From the NCBI RefSeq assembly GCF_004770615.1, contig NZ_RQER01000011.1, positions 1 to 64,000 on the forward strand: a DNA stretch of 64,000 nucleotides, written 5' to 3'. This stretch comes from Leptospira langatensis (GTDB taxonomy: Bacteria; Spirochaetota; Leptospiria; Leptospirales; Leptospiraceae). Shown here piece by piece: positions 52,165-61,615 of this stretch (the first letter of the stretch is position 1; every line of letters begins with the position of its first letter). The translations under genes were made by a program, and so were the position numbers. Under the pieces are notes generated by a model. That model was not told where the DNA came from, searched no databases, and saw only the letters and a program-made list of their open reading frames with translations.

Positions 52165-52875
52165 ATGTCCGTATATAAATACGACTCTCCCGTTTTTAGA
52201 AAGAAGCTTCTCGTTCGCACCGGGCTAGTGCTTCTCGTTTTTCTAATATTCATCGGCGTGAGCGTGGTCCATTTGGACGAGGACAAGAAGCAGACATTCC
52301 TCACCACGTATCTGTTCTTGGGAGGAGTTCTCCTTCTTCTTTTAGTAAAGAATTATAATAGGCAATTGAAGATCCTACAAGGTGCAAGCGTAGAGATAGA
52401 TGGTCCTGTCCTCAAGCAATGGAATGCGAAGGGTCAATGTATGGAGTTCGAATTCTCCGATCTGGAACATATAGAGAAGGATAGTTTTCGGGGTTACGAT
52501 CGTATCCTCTTGATCACCAAGGAAGGGAATTATATCCCTCTTTTGAATCTGGAGAATATGGAGGGTTTCTTAAGCGAATTGGAAACAAGATCCGGCAAGA
52601 AGGCGACGATCATAGAGGGAGATACAAGGGTCCTGACTTGGAAAACACTTCTGTATTTCATTCCTTCTTTCGGGGCTGCGATCTCTTACGGGGTTGGGAT
52701 CTGGCAGATAAAGCAAGATGCAATCTTTATCGTATTCATCGTGAATGCTCTTCTCTTCTTACTTATCTTTCCAAAGGATAGAATGGATACAGGCTACTCT
52801 GCCAGAAGAAGATATATTTTTATCCTTCTCGTCTTGCTTGCTGCCTTTGTGGCCCGGTATTTCGATCTGATCTAA
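52165..52875 (+). CDS. Membrane protein, unknown function
   Basis: A 236-residue protein with two N-terminal helices (LVRTGLVLLVFLIFIGVSVV, FLTTYLFLGGVLLLLLVK), a central soluble domain of beta type (ILQGASVEIDGPVLKQW, DRILLITKEGNYIPLLNLENMEGFL) reminiscent of bacterial PH-like domains, and three C-terminal helices. No known family was recognised. It follows pyrE by three bases and is likely cotranscribed. Confidence 0.7.
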   Translation: MSVYKYDSPVFRKKLLVRTGLVLLVFLIFIGVSVVHLDEDKKQTFLTTYLFLGGVLLLLLVKNYNRQLKILQGASVEIDGPVLKQWNAKGQCMEFEFSDLEHIEKDSFRGYDRILLITKEGNYIPLLNLENMEGFLSELETRSGKKATIIEGDTRVLTWKTLLYFIPSFGAAISYGVGIWQIKQDAIFIVFIVNALLFLLIFPKDRMDTGYSARRRYIFILLVLLAAFVARYFDLI

Positions 52876-52889
52876 ACGAACGGGAGAAT

Positions 52890-53828
52890 TCAGGAAGTAA
52901 TGGATCCTGAGTTGGTGATGCCTTTTAGGATATTCATTTTCTTTTGAGCGAGTCTTCTTAATTCGATCATATCGTTTGCGTAGGCCTGGAGGCTTGCGTC
53001 TAGGCTCAAATGAGTTTCCATTTTCTGAATGCTATCTCGGACATATTTCAGATCCTCGAATTCTGTCAGCTTTCCGCCTAGGATGAGTTTGCGAATGGTA
53101 TCGAATTCATACTTTCTCAGATGGATCCTGATCAGGAATTCCACTGAAAATTTGGAAGTCAATCTAGACCAAGGACTCTTGGGATTGTAAGGTACCTCGT
53201 TGGATGCGACCACATCCGAGGCTCTCTTGAAGCCTGGATTGCTTCCGGAAGGAGAAATCTCGTAATCCGGTATGTCCCTTGCGATCGTAGTGGGAGTTCC
53301 TGCCTTTTCCAATAATTCCGAAAGCAGGTTCCGACGACGATTATCGTCATATTCATTCGCGGAAGAAGTGAGAACCCTTTGGTATTCTTCCAACATGACG
53401 GATATGTTGATGAATCTACCCAGTGGAGTATTATTGTGCTCTTTGATCTTTGGGAATAGTTCGCGAGTGATCTGAAAGGGCGACTTACGTTTGTAATACG
53501 TAGCCTCGTAAGCTTTCTCTAATTTCTTCTCGGCATACGCTTTTAGGTCGGTCACGATCTTTAGATCGGCGTAGACATACGCGTCCACTCCCTGGTCCTG
53601 TTCCCTGGCATTTTTGGATTGTTCCGGAAGAACGATCTTGATGATGAATATATACTTTGCTTGGCGAAGTAATTCCAGGGAATGACGGATCTCGTTCGTT
53701 TCCCTAGAAAAGAAAGCCATCATATCTTTCAAAAAGGAATCGGAAGAAGGGATCTTATTATCTTCCTGCAGATTGGTTTTCTTGATCTCTTCGGCGAGTT
53801 CCAGGGCTATTTCTAGAGGGGTAGCCAT
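52890..53828 (-). CDS. Helical protein, unknown function
   Basis: A 312-residue cytoplasmic-type protein without signal or membrane segments. It is largely alpha-helical and charged, with SPFQITRELFPKIKEHNNTPLGRFINISVMLEEYQRVL and a C-terminal helical part (LDASLQAYANDMIELRRLAQKKMNIL). I recognise no domain. It may be confined to Leptospira. It is 14 bases from the convergent membrane protein gene and about 50 bases downstream of the ABC permease, with GGAGTACC... (minus strand AAGGTACTCCTTCG) near its start; the ribosome site is not obvious. Confidence 0.7.
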   Translation of the reverse strand: MATPLEIALELAEEIKKTNLQEDNKIPSSDSFLKDMMAFFSRETNEIRHSLELLRQAKYIFIIKIVLPEQSKNAREQDQGVDAYVYADLKIVTDLKAYAEKKLEKAYEATYYKRKSPFQITRELFPKIKEHNNTPLGRFINISVMLEEYQRVLTSSANEYDDNRRRNLLSELLEKAGTPTTIARDIPDYEISPSGSNPGFKRASDVVASNEVPYNPKSPWSRLTSKFSVEFLIRIHLRKYEFDTIRKLILGGKLTEFEDLKYVRDSIQKMETHLSLDASLQAYANDMIELRRLAQKKMNILKGITNSGSITS

Positions 53829-53877
53829 CGAAGGAGTACCTTACTCGGACCTAGTCTGGAATCAAGATAGTTTTTCC

Positions 53878-56385
53878 TTATTCCGGGCTGAGTTGGAAGC
53901 TCATTTTTCTCAAGATCCGGAGCGGATAGATCGCGGAAGCCCAACCCAATATGGGTGCAAGTAGAAGGATCAGTACGGGTATGGTGGGTAAGAAGGAGAA
54001 GGTTAGGGTCCATCCGAACGCGTTCCGATTCACTACGTATAGAATGATGGGCGACATTACAAGGGAGGCTAGGATCCCGAATATAGCTCCGAGGCTAGTG
54101 AGATAGATCGCTTCCGTTTTTAGGATGGTTCCCAATTGTTCCGGAGAAGCCCCCAGATATTTGAGTAAACCAAGCATCCTTCTTTTATCATAAAGAGTGT
54201 GAACAAGAGAAGATAAAAGGGAGATTACGGAGATAAAGATTGCGGTAGCCTTCAGGGAATCCAGGACCCGAAAGACCTTGTTGATCTCGTAGAGATAGAT
54301 CTCCCTAAGTTGCGCGGAATCCAAAAGACTTAGATCCTTGTATTCCGGGTTCGATCGGAAAAGTTCCAGTATCTTCTTCTTGGCACGTTCCTGGCCTATG
54401 GGACCGGAATATTCCTTGTTTAAGAAAAGCTTAATGGAATTCAAAGTCTGGAATCCGAAATTCTTTTCGTAAGAACGAATGTCCATCATGACAGTTCCTC
54501 TTTCCGAGAAGAAATGTTCTTTGATTCCTTGAATCCTGAATTGCTTTTTTCCCTGAGGGGTTTGAGAGAGTAAAATATCTCCGGCCTTCAATTTCTTTAA
54601 ATATGCCATATTAGAAGAAATTAAAATATCCGTTTCTTGTTTCACTGAGTTCTCGATTCGTTCCGGTTTATCTGCATAGACCGAGAAATCATATGCGTGA
54701 AGAGTGAATGTGCCCAGATCCGTTTCGAATCCGGTATTCACTAAGAATCCATCCAAATAGGAGCTGATCCCGAGGCTTCGGATCTTCTCCGGGAGATCCT
54801 TTGGAACCCCTCCGTGGATTCCGGAATAGAAGAAGCGGTCGTTGATGATAGTAAAGTCGGAAGGATATTCCGAATCCACCCAATCGTTCAAAGACTTCTT
54901 GTAACTATCCGTAAGGATGGTCAGGCAAAGAACGAGAGAAACTGCGAGCATTACTGTAGCAGCGGTTAGGGTATTTCTCCCTGGATTTTCTTTCAGCTCT
55001 TCCAATCCGATCCTAAAAAAAGGAAATCCTTTGTCCGAACGATCGATCAGCTTGGAAGTCAAACGGCCGAATACGGAAAGTAAATAAGGAAAACTGAATG
55101 TGATCCCGATCACGATTCCTCCCACGCCCATGAGCCCAGGTAAAGGCAATTTCCAAGGTGAGGGGAGATTGGAGATAAGAAGGGAGCCTATAAATAATAC
55201 CAGGCCGTACAATGCCAATTTTGGATCGGAGATACGCCTTTTCTCTTTTTGAGAATCTCGTAAAATGGAAATAGGAGGGATCTTGCCTGCTCGAATAGCC
55301 GGGTAAAGAGCGGAGACTACTGAGCCTACAATTCCCAAGGCGGCAGCGAGACTTAGATCCCAGGAGGAAACGGAGTTGTAAGTGGATAATAGATCCTTAT
55401 CTACAAGGCCGGATTCCGGACGGAAGAAATCCAAACCGGAGAAGAAGATCCCTAAGAAAAGTCCGAGTATGGTCCCTAGAATTCCCAGCAGAACGGATTG
55501 GCTTAAGAAAAGTAGAATGGACCGATTTACATCCAAGCCTAGGGTTCGCAAGATACCTAGTTCTCTCTCCCTACTCAGGAAAAGTCCGGACATGGTATTG
55601 GAGACCATGAAGAATGCGATGAGTAAGGAGATAAAAGAAATTATGAGAAGGTTGAGTTGAAAAGAACGCAGTGCGCTTGCCGATCTTTCCTTGATCTCTT
55701 CCGAGGTCTCTATCTTTAAATGGGATCCCAGAGCGACTTGCAACTTTTGCTTTTCTTTCGAAAGATCCGAGCCAGAAGTCTTTAGAAGAAGATAATCGGG
55801 TCCTGTCCATTCTGGCATCTTGCCTTGTAAATAAGAGAGGTCTTCTATGATCAGAAAACCTCCCTCTATATCCACGGGAATATAATCCTGGAACTCTAAG
55901 GTTCGACCATTAACTAGAAGAGTAAAAGGTCCATTCTTGAATCTGTTCGCCAGTGCTCGGGATACATACGTTTTTTCTAATGGACCTGAACGATTCGGGT
56001 CCTTCTCCTCCGGTAGGGGAATGCCTAGATATTCTTTGGTCAGGTCCATTCCCAAATACAGGACCCGTATATTGTCGGAAGAGATCCCTTCCCTCTGGAT
56101 GCGGGGCCGGATCAGAAGAATAGATCTGAGTTTCGGGTCTTTATAGATTTGGGTAAGCAGATCCCAAGGCGGGCTTTGATTCGGTTGCGGTGTGGAGATC
56201 TTAAGATTGAATTCTCCTTTCAGATATCCCATGGAAAAATCCACAAGGGACCTTTCCGCCTTATTTGCATTCGTGGTTGTGGATAAGAAGAGCCCGACTC
56301 CTAAGGCAATCCCAAGTAGCGCAAAGATAAACCTGGGCAAATGGGTCTTAAAGTATTCGTAGAGAAATAGAAAGTATAGTGTCAT
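53878..56385 (-). CDS. ABC transporter permease with two FtsX domains
   Basis: An 835-residue permease of the MacB/LolC-like superfamily. An N-terminal helix is followed by a periplasmic domain, an FtsX block ([40 protein letters not shown] with further helices to about 400), a second helix set, another periplasmic domain and a C-terminal FtsX block ([20 protein letters not shown] and following helices). The duplication within one chain matches permeases that extract lipids or lipoproteins from the inner membrane. Its ATG overlaps the stop of the ATPase gene (ATGA). Confidence 0.88.
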   Translation of the reverse strand: MTLYFLFLYEYFKTHLPRFIFALLGIALGVGLFLSTTTNANKAERSLVDFSMGYLKGEFNLKISTPQPNQSPPWDLLTQIYKDPKLRSILLIRPRIQREGISSDNIRVLYLGMDLTKEYLGIPLPEEKDPNRSGPLEKTYVSRALANRFKNGPFTLLVNGRTLEFQDYIPVDIEGGFLIIEDLSYLQGKMPEWTGPDYLLLKTSGSDLSKEKQKLQVALGSHLKIETSEEIKERSASALRSFQLNLLIISFISLLIAFFMVSNTMSGLFLSRERELGILRTLGLDVNRSILLFLSQSVLLGILGTILGLFLGIFFSGLDFFRPESGLVDKDLLSTYNSVSSWDLSLAAALGIVGSVVSALYPAIRAGKIPPISILRDSQKEKRRISDPKLALYGLVLFIGSLLISNLPSPWKLPLPGLMGVGGIVIGITFSFPYLLSVFGRLTSKLIDRSDKGFPFFRIGLEELKENPGRNTLTAATVMLAVSLVLCLTILTDSYKKSLNDWVDSEYPSDFTIINDRFFYSGIHGGVPKDLPEKIRSLGISSYLDGFLVNTGFETDLGTFTLHAYDFSVYADKPERIENSVKQETDILISSNMAYLKKLKAGDILLSQTPQGKKQFRIQGIKEHFFSERGTVMMDIRSYEKNFGFQTLNSIKLFLNKEYSGPIGQERAKKKILELFRSNPEYKDLSLLDSAQLREIYLYEINKVFRVLDSLKATAIFISVISLLSSLVHTLYDKRRMLGLLKYLGASPEQLGTILKTEAIYLTSLGAIFGILASLVMSPIILYVVNRNAFGWTLTFSFLPTIPVLILLLAPILGWASAIYPLRILRKMSFQLSPE

Positions 56386-57086
56386 ACTCTAAACACAGGG
56401 TCTTCTTGCGGAAGGATCAGGCCGTCCTTCATTTTCAATCGGATCTTTCCTTTTTCGCCGATCTCTCTATCGTGGGTTACGATAAACAAAGAGAATTTTT
56501 CCTTCTCCTGAAGCTCCAAAAGAAGCTCCAGGATCTTATGAGCGTGATAGGTATCCAAATTCCCTGTCGGCTCGTCTGCCAGAACGATACTTGGATTCTT
56601 GGCTAAGGCCCTTGCGATCGCGACCCTTTGCTGCTCTCCTCCGGAAAGTTCGTCTGGTTTATGCTTAAAACGATGGGATAGATCAACTTTTTCTAATGCG
56701 TTTTTTGCGATCTCTCGTGCTTTCGATTTCCCGATCCCGGCAATATAAAGGGGGAGGGCCACATTCTCGAGCGCACTCAAGTAAGGAAGTAGATGAAAGA
56801 ATTGGAATATGATCCCGGTTTCCTCTCTTCTATAATTAGTGAGCTCTTCTTCGGAGAAGGTGGCGAGATCCTTTCCCCCGACCCAAACTTCACCGGAATC
56901 GGCTTTGTCGATCCCGGAAAGAATATTCAAGAATGTGGATTTGCCCGAGCCGGAAGGGCCCATTAGGGTCAAAAAAGTATCGGGAACATCCAACTGGATC
57001 CCTTTCAAGACCGGAACGGAATGAGTGCCATTCCGGTAAGACTTGATCAGATTGCGAATGATGATTCGATTCGTCGGATTCGACAT
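56382..57086 (-). CDS. ABC transporter ATPase (LolD/MacB type)
   Basis: A 234-residue ATPase with Walker [11 protein letters not shown]-loop, signature [15 protein letters not shown] and Walker [13 protein letters not shown], typical of LolD/MacB-type ATPases that drive mechanotransmission permeases rather than import. ATG 57086 is preferred; a TTG at 57119 would add 11 residues. It is the first gene of the pair with the FtsX permease; upstream lies copy 5 of the GC-rich repeat. Confidence 0.9.
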   Translation of the reverse strand: MSNPTNRIIIRNLIKSYRNGTHSVPVLKGIQLDVPDTFLTLMGPSGSGKSTFLNILSGIDKADSGEVWVGGKDLATFSEEELTNYRREETGIIFQFFHLLPYLSALENVALPLYIAGIGKSKAREIAKNALEKVDLSHRFKHKPDELSGGEQQRVAIARALAKNPSIVLADEPTGNLDTYHAHKILELLLELQEKEKFSLFIVTHDREIGEKGKIRLKMKDGLILPQEDPVFRV

Positions 57087-57131
57087 GGGCCTATTTTCAA
57101 TCTTCCGAGAGAATGGCAAGTGAAATGCGAC

Positions 57132-57200
57132 GGCCCCCGCTCCGGGGCTTGGGTGGGGGGAGCGGTTCGTGGGAGCGCGAAGGCCTCTCTATATCACACC
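57132..57200 (+). repeat. Dispersed GC-rich repeat, copy 5
   Basis: A shorter, diverged copy with the core GGGGGGAGCGGTTCGTGGG (57155-57173), CGCGA and CTATATCACA. It lacks the AGTTCCCAC module seen in the other copies. It lies between the SpoIID-like gene and the ATPase gene. Confidence 0.75.
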
Positions 57201-57234
57201 TCCGCCCACCTCTCCACAGAAAAACAGCGACAAC

Positions 57235-57252
57235 CGGGCGTCTTACCGCCCG
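57235..57252 (-). terminator. Hairpin after the SpoIID-like gene
   Basis: CGGGCG/CGCCCG is a perfect six-pair stem with a six-base loop, 10 bases after the stop of the SpoIID-like gene on the minus strand. A T run follows only after about 12 bases, so termination is probable but not certain. Confidence 0.5.
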
Positions 57253-57261
57253 AGCCTCAGG

Positions 57262-58383
57262 TTATCGCGTAATTCTCGCGAATTCAATTCCTTGGTAATA
57301 GTGACGGAGGATTTCCGCATACGTGTAGTTCTGCTTCGCCATACCGAAGCTTCCCCATTGGCTAAGTCCCACTCCGTGACCGGAGCCCATTCCCTTGATC
57401 AGAAATCCTTCGTGGTCTCTTTTGATCCCGAAGCGTAAGGATTTCACGGAGGCGCCCAGTAGATTTCTGAATTCCTTTCCTTTGATCTTGGAGGTTCCTT
57501 GTTTCCCGATGACTTCGAGAAGATCCACTCTACCGGATGGAGTTCTGGAAAGGACTTGGATGGATTGAACGGAGCCCACTCCTAAAGAAGAGAGATTGCT
57601 GTCCATGCGCTCTTGGCTTAAAATATCCTTCCAAACAAAATTGTCTCCGGCTTCATCGAATTTAGAAGAAACAGATTCCAAATAAGGCAAACGCTTTCCT
57701 CCCCAGACTTGGTCAGGAGTTTCGGTTTTTCCTCCGCTGTTGGAATGGAAGAACATATGGATCGGATCTTCATCATAAATTGCTAATACACCTTCTGTGT
57801 CACGGACTGCCTGTGTGGTTTTAGGATTTTCCTTGTCCATTCCGGCATAGGCTTGCGAATTCACAGTGGCTTCCACATCGTAGTCGGCGTTTCTTTTGTT
57901 CAGGATCTCGCGAACTGCATAGGTGCGGGAGCAGATCGCCTGAGCCTTTAACGCTTCCAAAGGCCAGCCTGCGGGGACTTCTGAAGGAACGACTGCGAAC
58001 AGATACTCTTCTAGAGGAATGCGATTGATGACTAAGAAGGATCCGCTCTTGTCCGGTTGCAGTAGGATCTCTCCTCTGACTTTTCTTCCTTTGTATTCTA
58101 GGCCGGGGTTATCCGCTACGAATCGGATCGGAGCCTTGAGTTTTCGAATGTCCAAGGAGACATGGTCGTATGCTCTTTTAATGAGAAGATCATTCACATC
58201 GTAAACGAAAATGACCCCGTCGGATTTTACCATTAGATCAGACTCAGCTTTTCCTAAGAAGACTCGGATCTTATCGCTGGACTTGATCGCGTGAGGTCCG
58301 TTCCAGGGCTTGATAATGATCGTATTACATCCCCAAGCTGCCAGGACTAAGAATGAGAATAAAATAGATTTGAGTCGGTTCAT
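57262..58383 (-). CDS. SpoIID/LytB-domain lipoprotein
   Basis: A 373-residue lipoprotein ([19 protein letters not shown]). The SpoIID domain covers about 110-370, with [25 protein letters not shown] near its start and [19 protein letters not shown] near its end; these are the family's catalytic and substrate segments. SpoIID-type proteins cut or help cut peptidoglycan glycan strands (lytic transglycosylase or amidase enhancer) in the periplasm. ATG 58383 is chosen since it opens a lipoprotein signal; longer frames reach into the next gene. It is next to an RNA methyltransferase gene in the same direction. Confidence 0.88.
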   Translation of the reverse strand: MNRLKSILFSFLVLAAWGCNTIIIKPWNGPHAIKSSDKIRVFLGKAESDLMVKSDGVIFVYDVNDLLIKRAYDHVSLDIRKLKAPIRFVADNPGLEYKGRKVRGEILLQPDKSGSFLVINRIPLEEYLFAVVPSEVPAGWPLEALKAQAICSRTYAVREILNKRNADYDVEATVNSQAYAGMDKENPKTTQAVRDTEGVLAIYDEDPIHMFFHSNSGGKTETPDQVWGGKRLPYLESVSSKFDEAGDNFVWKDILSQERMDSNLSSLGVGSVQSIQVLSRTPSGRVDLLEVIGKQGTSKIKGKEFRNLLGASVKSLRFGIKRDHEGFLIKGMGSGHGVGLSQWGSFGMAKQNYTYAEILRHYYQGIEFARITR

Positions 58384-58439
58384 GTGTACCTTCGGAAAAT
58401 GCCTTTGGGTACTTATATCGAGAGAAAACCGAGATCCCT

Positions 58440-59783
58440 TCAGCGATTTTTCGGCAAGAAGAGTGCCACCGCTTCCATATGAGGGGTTTGGGGGAAGGGA
58501 TCGCAAAGTAGGAATTGACTCATCTCGTAACCTTCTTCCAAAAGTTTACTGTCTCTTAATAGATTTTCCGGATTACAGGAAACGTAGAAGAGTTGTTTGA
58601 CCGGATTCTCATTCAAGAAGGAGCAAAGTTCCGGACTCAGACCGCTACGAGGAGGATCCGCGATAACCACAGAATCCTGCCAGGGAAGATCGGCAGAACT
58701 CATCTTGGCCATTCCCTTCTTATGAAAAAGATCGAAGGCCAAGAATTCTATCTTCTTCTCCGGAAATTCCTTCTGCAGACTTTCTTCTCCAGCGGAAACA
58801 GAAGAAGGAACTATATCGATCCCTAAAATATGAGAGAAGGACTCCCCAAAGAGCAGGGAAAAGAATCCGCTCCCACAAAATAGATCCACGAGAGTTCCGG
58901 AGCCGATTAAGTTCGCTCGGATGAATTCAAGGATCTGTAGGAACTCCTTTGGGTTGGGTTGGAAGAATCCGTCGAAAGGAACCTTGAATTTCCTTCCCCA
59001 GATCTCTTCTTCCAAAAAGGAATTTCCGCGGATGGCAAGAGCTTCTCCGGAGGCGGAGACCTCTCCTTTTCTGCGATTGAAGCAGAATACGATATTCTTT
59101 GCGAGAGAGATCTCTTTTACTTTTTCGGAGACTTCTTCTAAGAGGGGACTTGTGCGAAAATCTTCGGTAAAAGTGAAGATGCTAAGAGAATCTTCCGTGA
59201 AGACAGACTTGCGAAGAGTGATATATTTTAGGAATCCTGTCTCCTTCTTTCGATCGTATTCCAGATCCGGAAAGGCCTCGAGGATCTTTGGAAGTACTCT
59301 CATTTCCTCATTGGCCCAATCGGATTGGATCGGACAGGTTTCCAGGGGAATGATCCTTCTGAAGTTGCCCGCCATTCTAAGGCCGATGACTCGGTTAGGA
59401 AAGACTGCGAAGTCCATCCGATTCCTATAGGAATATTGGGAAGAGGCCGGAGACGTTTGCGTCTTTTCTAATTTAACATTTTGTAATTCTTTGAGAACAG
59501 GCGCTGACTTCAGAGCGAATTGACTGGAATACGCGAGATGTTGTCCTGCGCAGCCTCCGCATTCCCCAAACTTAGAACATAAAGGAGAAGCCGATCTTTT
59601 TTCCAAATGCTCTGCTTGCCATTTGAAGAATATCTTTCTCTTTCCGAATTTATAGACTGTGTATTTGTCGCCGGGAATAGAGTAGGGGATCTCTATCTTC
59701 TTCTTATTTATGAAACCTTCTCCTCTTAGATTGGGGAGAAGGCGCTCTATTTCTAAACTACCGAAGGGCTCCTGATCGAACAT
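58440..59783 (-). CDS. RNA m5U methyltransferase (RumA/TrmA-like)
   Basis: A 447-residue class I SAM-dependent methyltransferase that methylates uracil C5 in rRNA or tRNA. An N-terminal TRAM-like domain is followed by the Cys cluster [10 protein letters not shown] (Cys69, Cys75, Cys78) with a fourth Cys further on, expected to hold a [4Fe-4S] cluster. The SAM site is [16 protein letters not shown], and the catalytic motifs are IADPPRSGL and [13 protein letters not shown] with the nucleophile Cys. The exact target base cannot be assigned. The C-terminus is complete. Confidence 0.88.
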   Translation of the reverse strand: MFDQEPFGSLEIERLLPNLRGEGFINKKKIEIPYSIPGDKYTVYKFGKRKIFFKWQAEHLEKRSASPLCSKFGECGGCAGQHLAYSSQFALKSAPVLKELQNVKLEKTQTSPASSQYSYRNRMDFAVFPNRVIGLRMAGNFRRIIPLETCPIQSDWANEEMRVLPKILEAFPDLEYDRKKETGFLKYITLRKSVFTEDSLSIFTFTEDFRTSPLLEEVSEKVKEISLAKNIVFCFNRRKGEVSASGEALAIRGNSFLEEEIWGRKFKVPFDGFFQPNPKEFLQILEFIRANLIGSGTLVDLFCGSGFFSLLFGESFSHILGIDIVPSSVSAGEESLQKEFPEKKIEFLAFDLFHKKGMAKMSSADLPWQDSVVIADPPRSGLSPELCSFLNENPVKQLFYVSCNPENLLRDSKLLEEGYEMSQFLLCDPFPQTPHMEAVALFLPKNR

Positions 59784-59792
59784 GAGAATCGT

Positions 59793-60236
59793 TTAAGAAC
59801 GAATCTCCACATTCTCCAAGCCTTGGTTCGTAAATATTTCTTCGTACTTGCTGATATAGGGGGCTTCTTTTTCGATCCTTTCTTCGATGGCCATTCCTGC
59901 GATCCCGGACTCTCCGTGCTCTTCTAGAAAATCACGGCGAGCCATTCTATGGATCAGCTCGTCCCAGAAGAGTTCATTATCATAATCGGAAATGATATCG
60001 AATATATCCGTCTGGTCCTCGAACTTGCGGGTAGGATAATAGATATCGTCAGCGGCATCGTAATCTACGAATTCCTGCTTTCCAAAATCTTTTGCAAAGG
60101 AAAGTATGTATTGCTCGAGTTCGGCGTAGGAGTTGGATTCTTCTTCCCCTTCGTTGAATGCGTTGATCATCCAACTTGAAATCGCGATGGATTTAAGCAA
60201 GGTCTCGTATTGCTCGGGTGTGAACTCAATTTTCAT
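59793..60236 (-). CDS. Acidic protein, unknown function
   Basis: A 147-residue, strongly acidic, helical protein (MKIEFTPEQYETLLKSIAIS; ...DYDAADDIYYPTRKFEDQTDIFDIISDYDNELFWDELIHRMARRDFLEEHG). ATG 60236 has a GAGGA site seven bases upstream. No family was recognised. It lies nine bases upstream of the RNA methyltransferase start and is probably cotranscribed with it. Confidence 0.7.
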   Translation of the reverse strand: MKIEFTPEQYETLLKSIAISSWMINAFNEGEEESNSYAELEQYILSFAKDFGKQEFVDYDAADDIYYPTRKFEDQTDIFDIISDYDNELFWDELIHRMARRDFLEEHGESGIAGMAIEERIEKEAPYISKYEEIFTNQGLENVEIRS

Positions 60237-60294
60237 GAATAATCCTCGAATTAGGGTCAATTTTAACCGGAGATCTCAAGGGGCTACCAGATTT

Positions 60295-60768
60295 TTGATC
60301 AGACATTCCTTTGTTCTTCTAGTTCTACTCACCTTTTGGAGCTGCTCTAGTACGCAAAGATTCGACAAGTTGTCAAAGGAAAAGCCGGAAGTTTCCGCTG
60401 TTTATATACTTCGTCCATCCCGAGTGGCCCAATCCCTTTTCTCTTTCGAGGTAGAATTGTTTCGATACGAGGGGAACTTTAAGTCCGGCAAGAGAGAATC
60501 CGTTGGAAAGTGGAGCTTGGACTCCGGAGAATACAAACTCTCAGAATTGGAACCGGGATTTTATGCGTTAAAGTGCAGGGACGCGGAGAAGATCTTTTTC
60601 GCAAAGCAAGGAGAGAGACAATTCCTCTCCCTCGAATTATTTAATACGGGCACCTTCACTCTTCCGGAACTGGTTATCCAAGAATTAGATGTGGAGAAGG
60701 CGCTACGCCTCCTCCTCGAAGGGAACAGGATGTATTCCCTCACTGAAACTTCGGGTTCTGAGAAGTAA
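60295..60768 (+). CDS. Lipoprotein, unknown function
   Basis: A 157-residue lipoprotein: start TTG 60295 gives an ideal signal (MLIRHSFVLLVLLTFWSC) and has AAGGGG about 11 bases upstream. An ATG at 60235 would add 20 residues and would directly overlap the start codon of the divergent acidic-protein gene, so it is less likely. The mature part has beta-strand features (SVGKWSLDSGEYKLSELEPGFYALKCRD) like a small carboxypeptidase-regulatory or DUF2846-type sandwich. Its 3' end overlaps the 3' end of the convergent hydrolase gene by 29 bases. Confidence 0.65.
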   Translation: MIRHSFVLLVLLTFWSCSSTQRFDKLSKEKPEVSAVYILRPSRVAQSLFSFEVELFRYEGNFKSGKRESVGKWSLDSGEYKLSELEPGFYALKCRDAEKIFFAKQGERQFLSLELFNTGTFTLPELVIQELDVEKALRLLLEGNRMYSLTETSGSEK

Positions 60769-61615
60769 GCTGGTCCACATATTTTAAGAAGTTCCCGGCT
60801 CCCTTGGACCTTCCCATCTGCATCCAATCTAAATGCTTGGCTCCCTTGATCTCCCAGAATAGTTTTGGATCCTTTGCCTTCTCGAAAAGTTCCATCCCAT
60901 TCGGAAAGGAAACCACATCGTCTTCCGTTCCATGCACAAGAAGAAGTCTTGTAGGGGAAATTTGGTCGATGGTATCTCCCGGACTCAAGTGATCCGAAAA
61001 GAATAAGCTCACAATAGAACCTACAGGGGCAAAGAATACACGATCCGCGATCGTCTTTGCCACATGGGAATAATATGCAAAACTCCCGTCCGCAACCACA
61101 AGTAAGAGTCCGTCTTTGTTCTTCATTTCACCTACTCCTCGTAAGGCGATTGCTCCTCCTAGACTTTGTCCGTAGACGATCCAAGGGATACCCACCTTAC
61201 GAGCTCTCTCTTGTGCAAAATCCAGGATCTCCTTTGAATCTTGGTGGATCTCTTCTTTGTCTGCTTCTCCTTCGGATTCGCCATAACCTCTATAGTCCCA
61301 GGTGATGAGCTCGTATCCTCTTTCCACCATCCAGACGAGAGTGATATAATGACTGCTCATATTCTCACCGTTCCCATGGAACTGCAGAATACTGGCCTTT
61401 GCCTGGCCTTTAGGTTTAAAGATCCAAACTCGGACGAGCGTTCCATCCTTCATTTTTAAGAAGAATCTTTCGGGTTGGAACCCTAACTTCTCCGGTTCAA
61501 TATACGTCTCCCTTGTGGGATGATAGAGCATCCCTCCGCAATAAACGGAAAAGAGAAGAAGAAGGGATAGCAATACCGAATTAAAATTGATACACATAGG
61601 AAAAACTAGCTTCAT
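60740..61615 (-). CDS. Alpha/beta hydrolase, membrane-anchored or lipoprotein
   Basis: A 291-residue serine hydrolase with an N-terminal hydrophobic signal (NSVLLSLLLLFSVYC), where the Cys could be lipid-modified. The nucleophile elbow is YGQSLGG, preceded by the oxyanion segment LQFHGNGENMSSHY and DYRGYGESEG; the acid Asp is probable in VHGTEDDVVSF and the His in KGAKHLDW. The set matches BEM46/YqiA-type hydrolases. Its substrate is unknown, likely an envelope ester or peptide. ATG 61615 lies inside the end of the DUF4105 gene (35-base overlap), so translation is coupled; ATG 61597 is an alternative. Confidence 0.83.
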   Translation of the reverse strand: MKLVFPMCINFNSVLLSLLLLFSVYCGGMLYHPTRETYIEPEKLGFQPERFFLKMKDGTLVRVWIFKPKGQAKASILQFHGNGENMSSHYITLVWMVERGYELITWDYRGYGESEGEADKEEIHQDSKEILDFAQERARKVGIPWIVYGQSLGGAIALRGVGEMKNKDGLLLVVADGSFAYYSHVAKTIADRVFFAPVGSIVSLFFSDHLSPGDTIDQISPTRLLLVHGTEDDVVSFPNGMELFEKAKDPKLFWEIKGAKHLDWMQMGRSKGAGNFLKYVDQLTSQNPKFQ

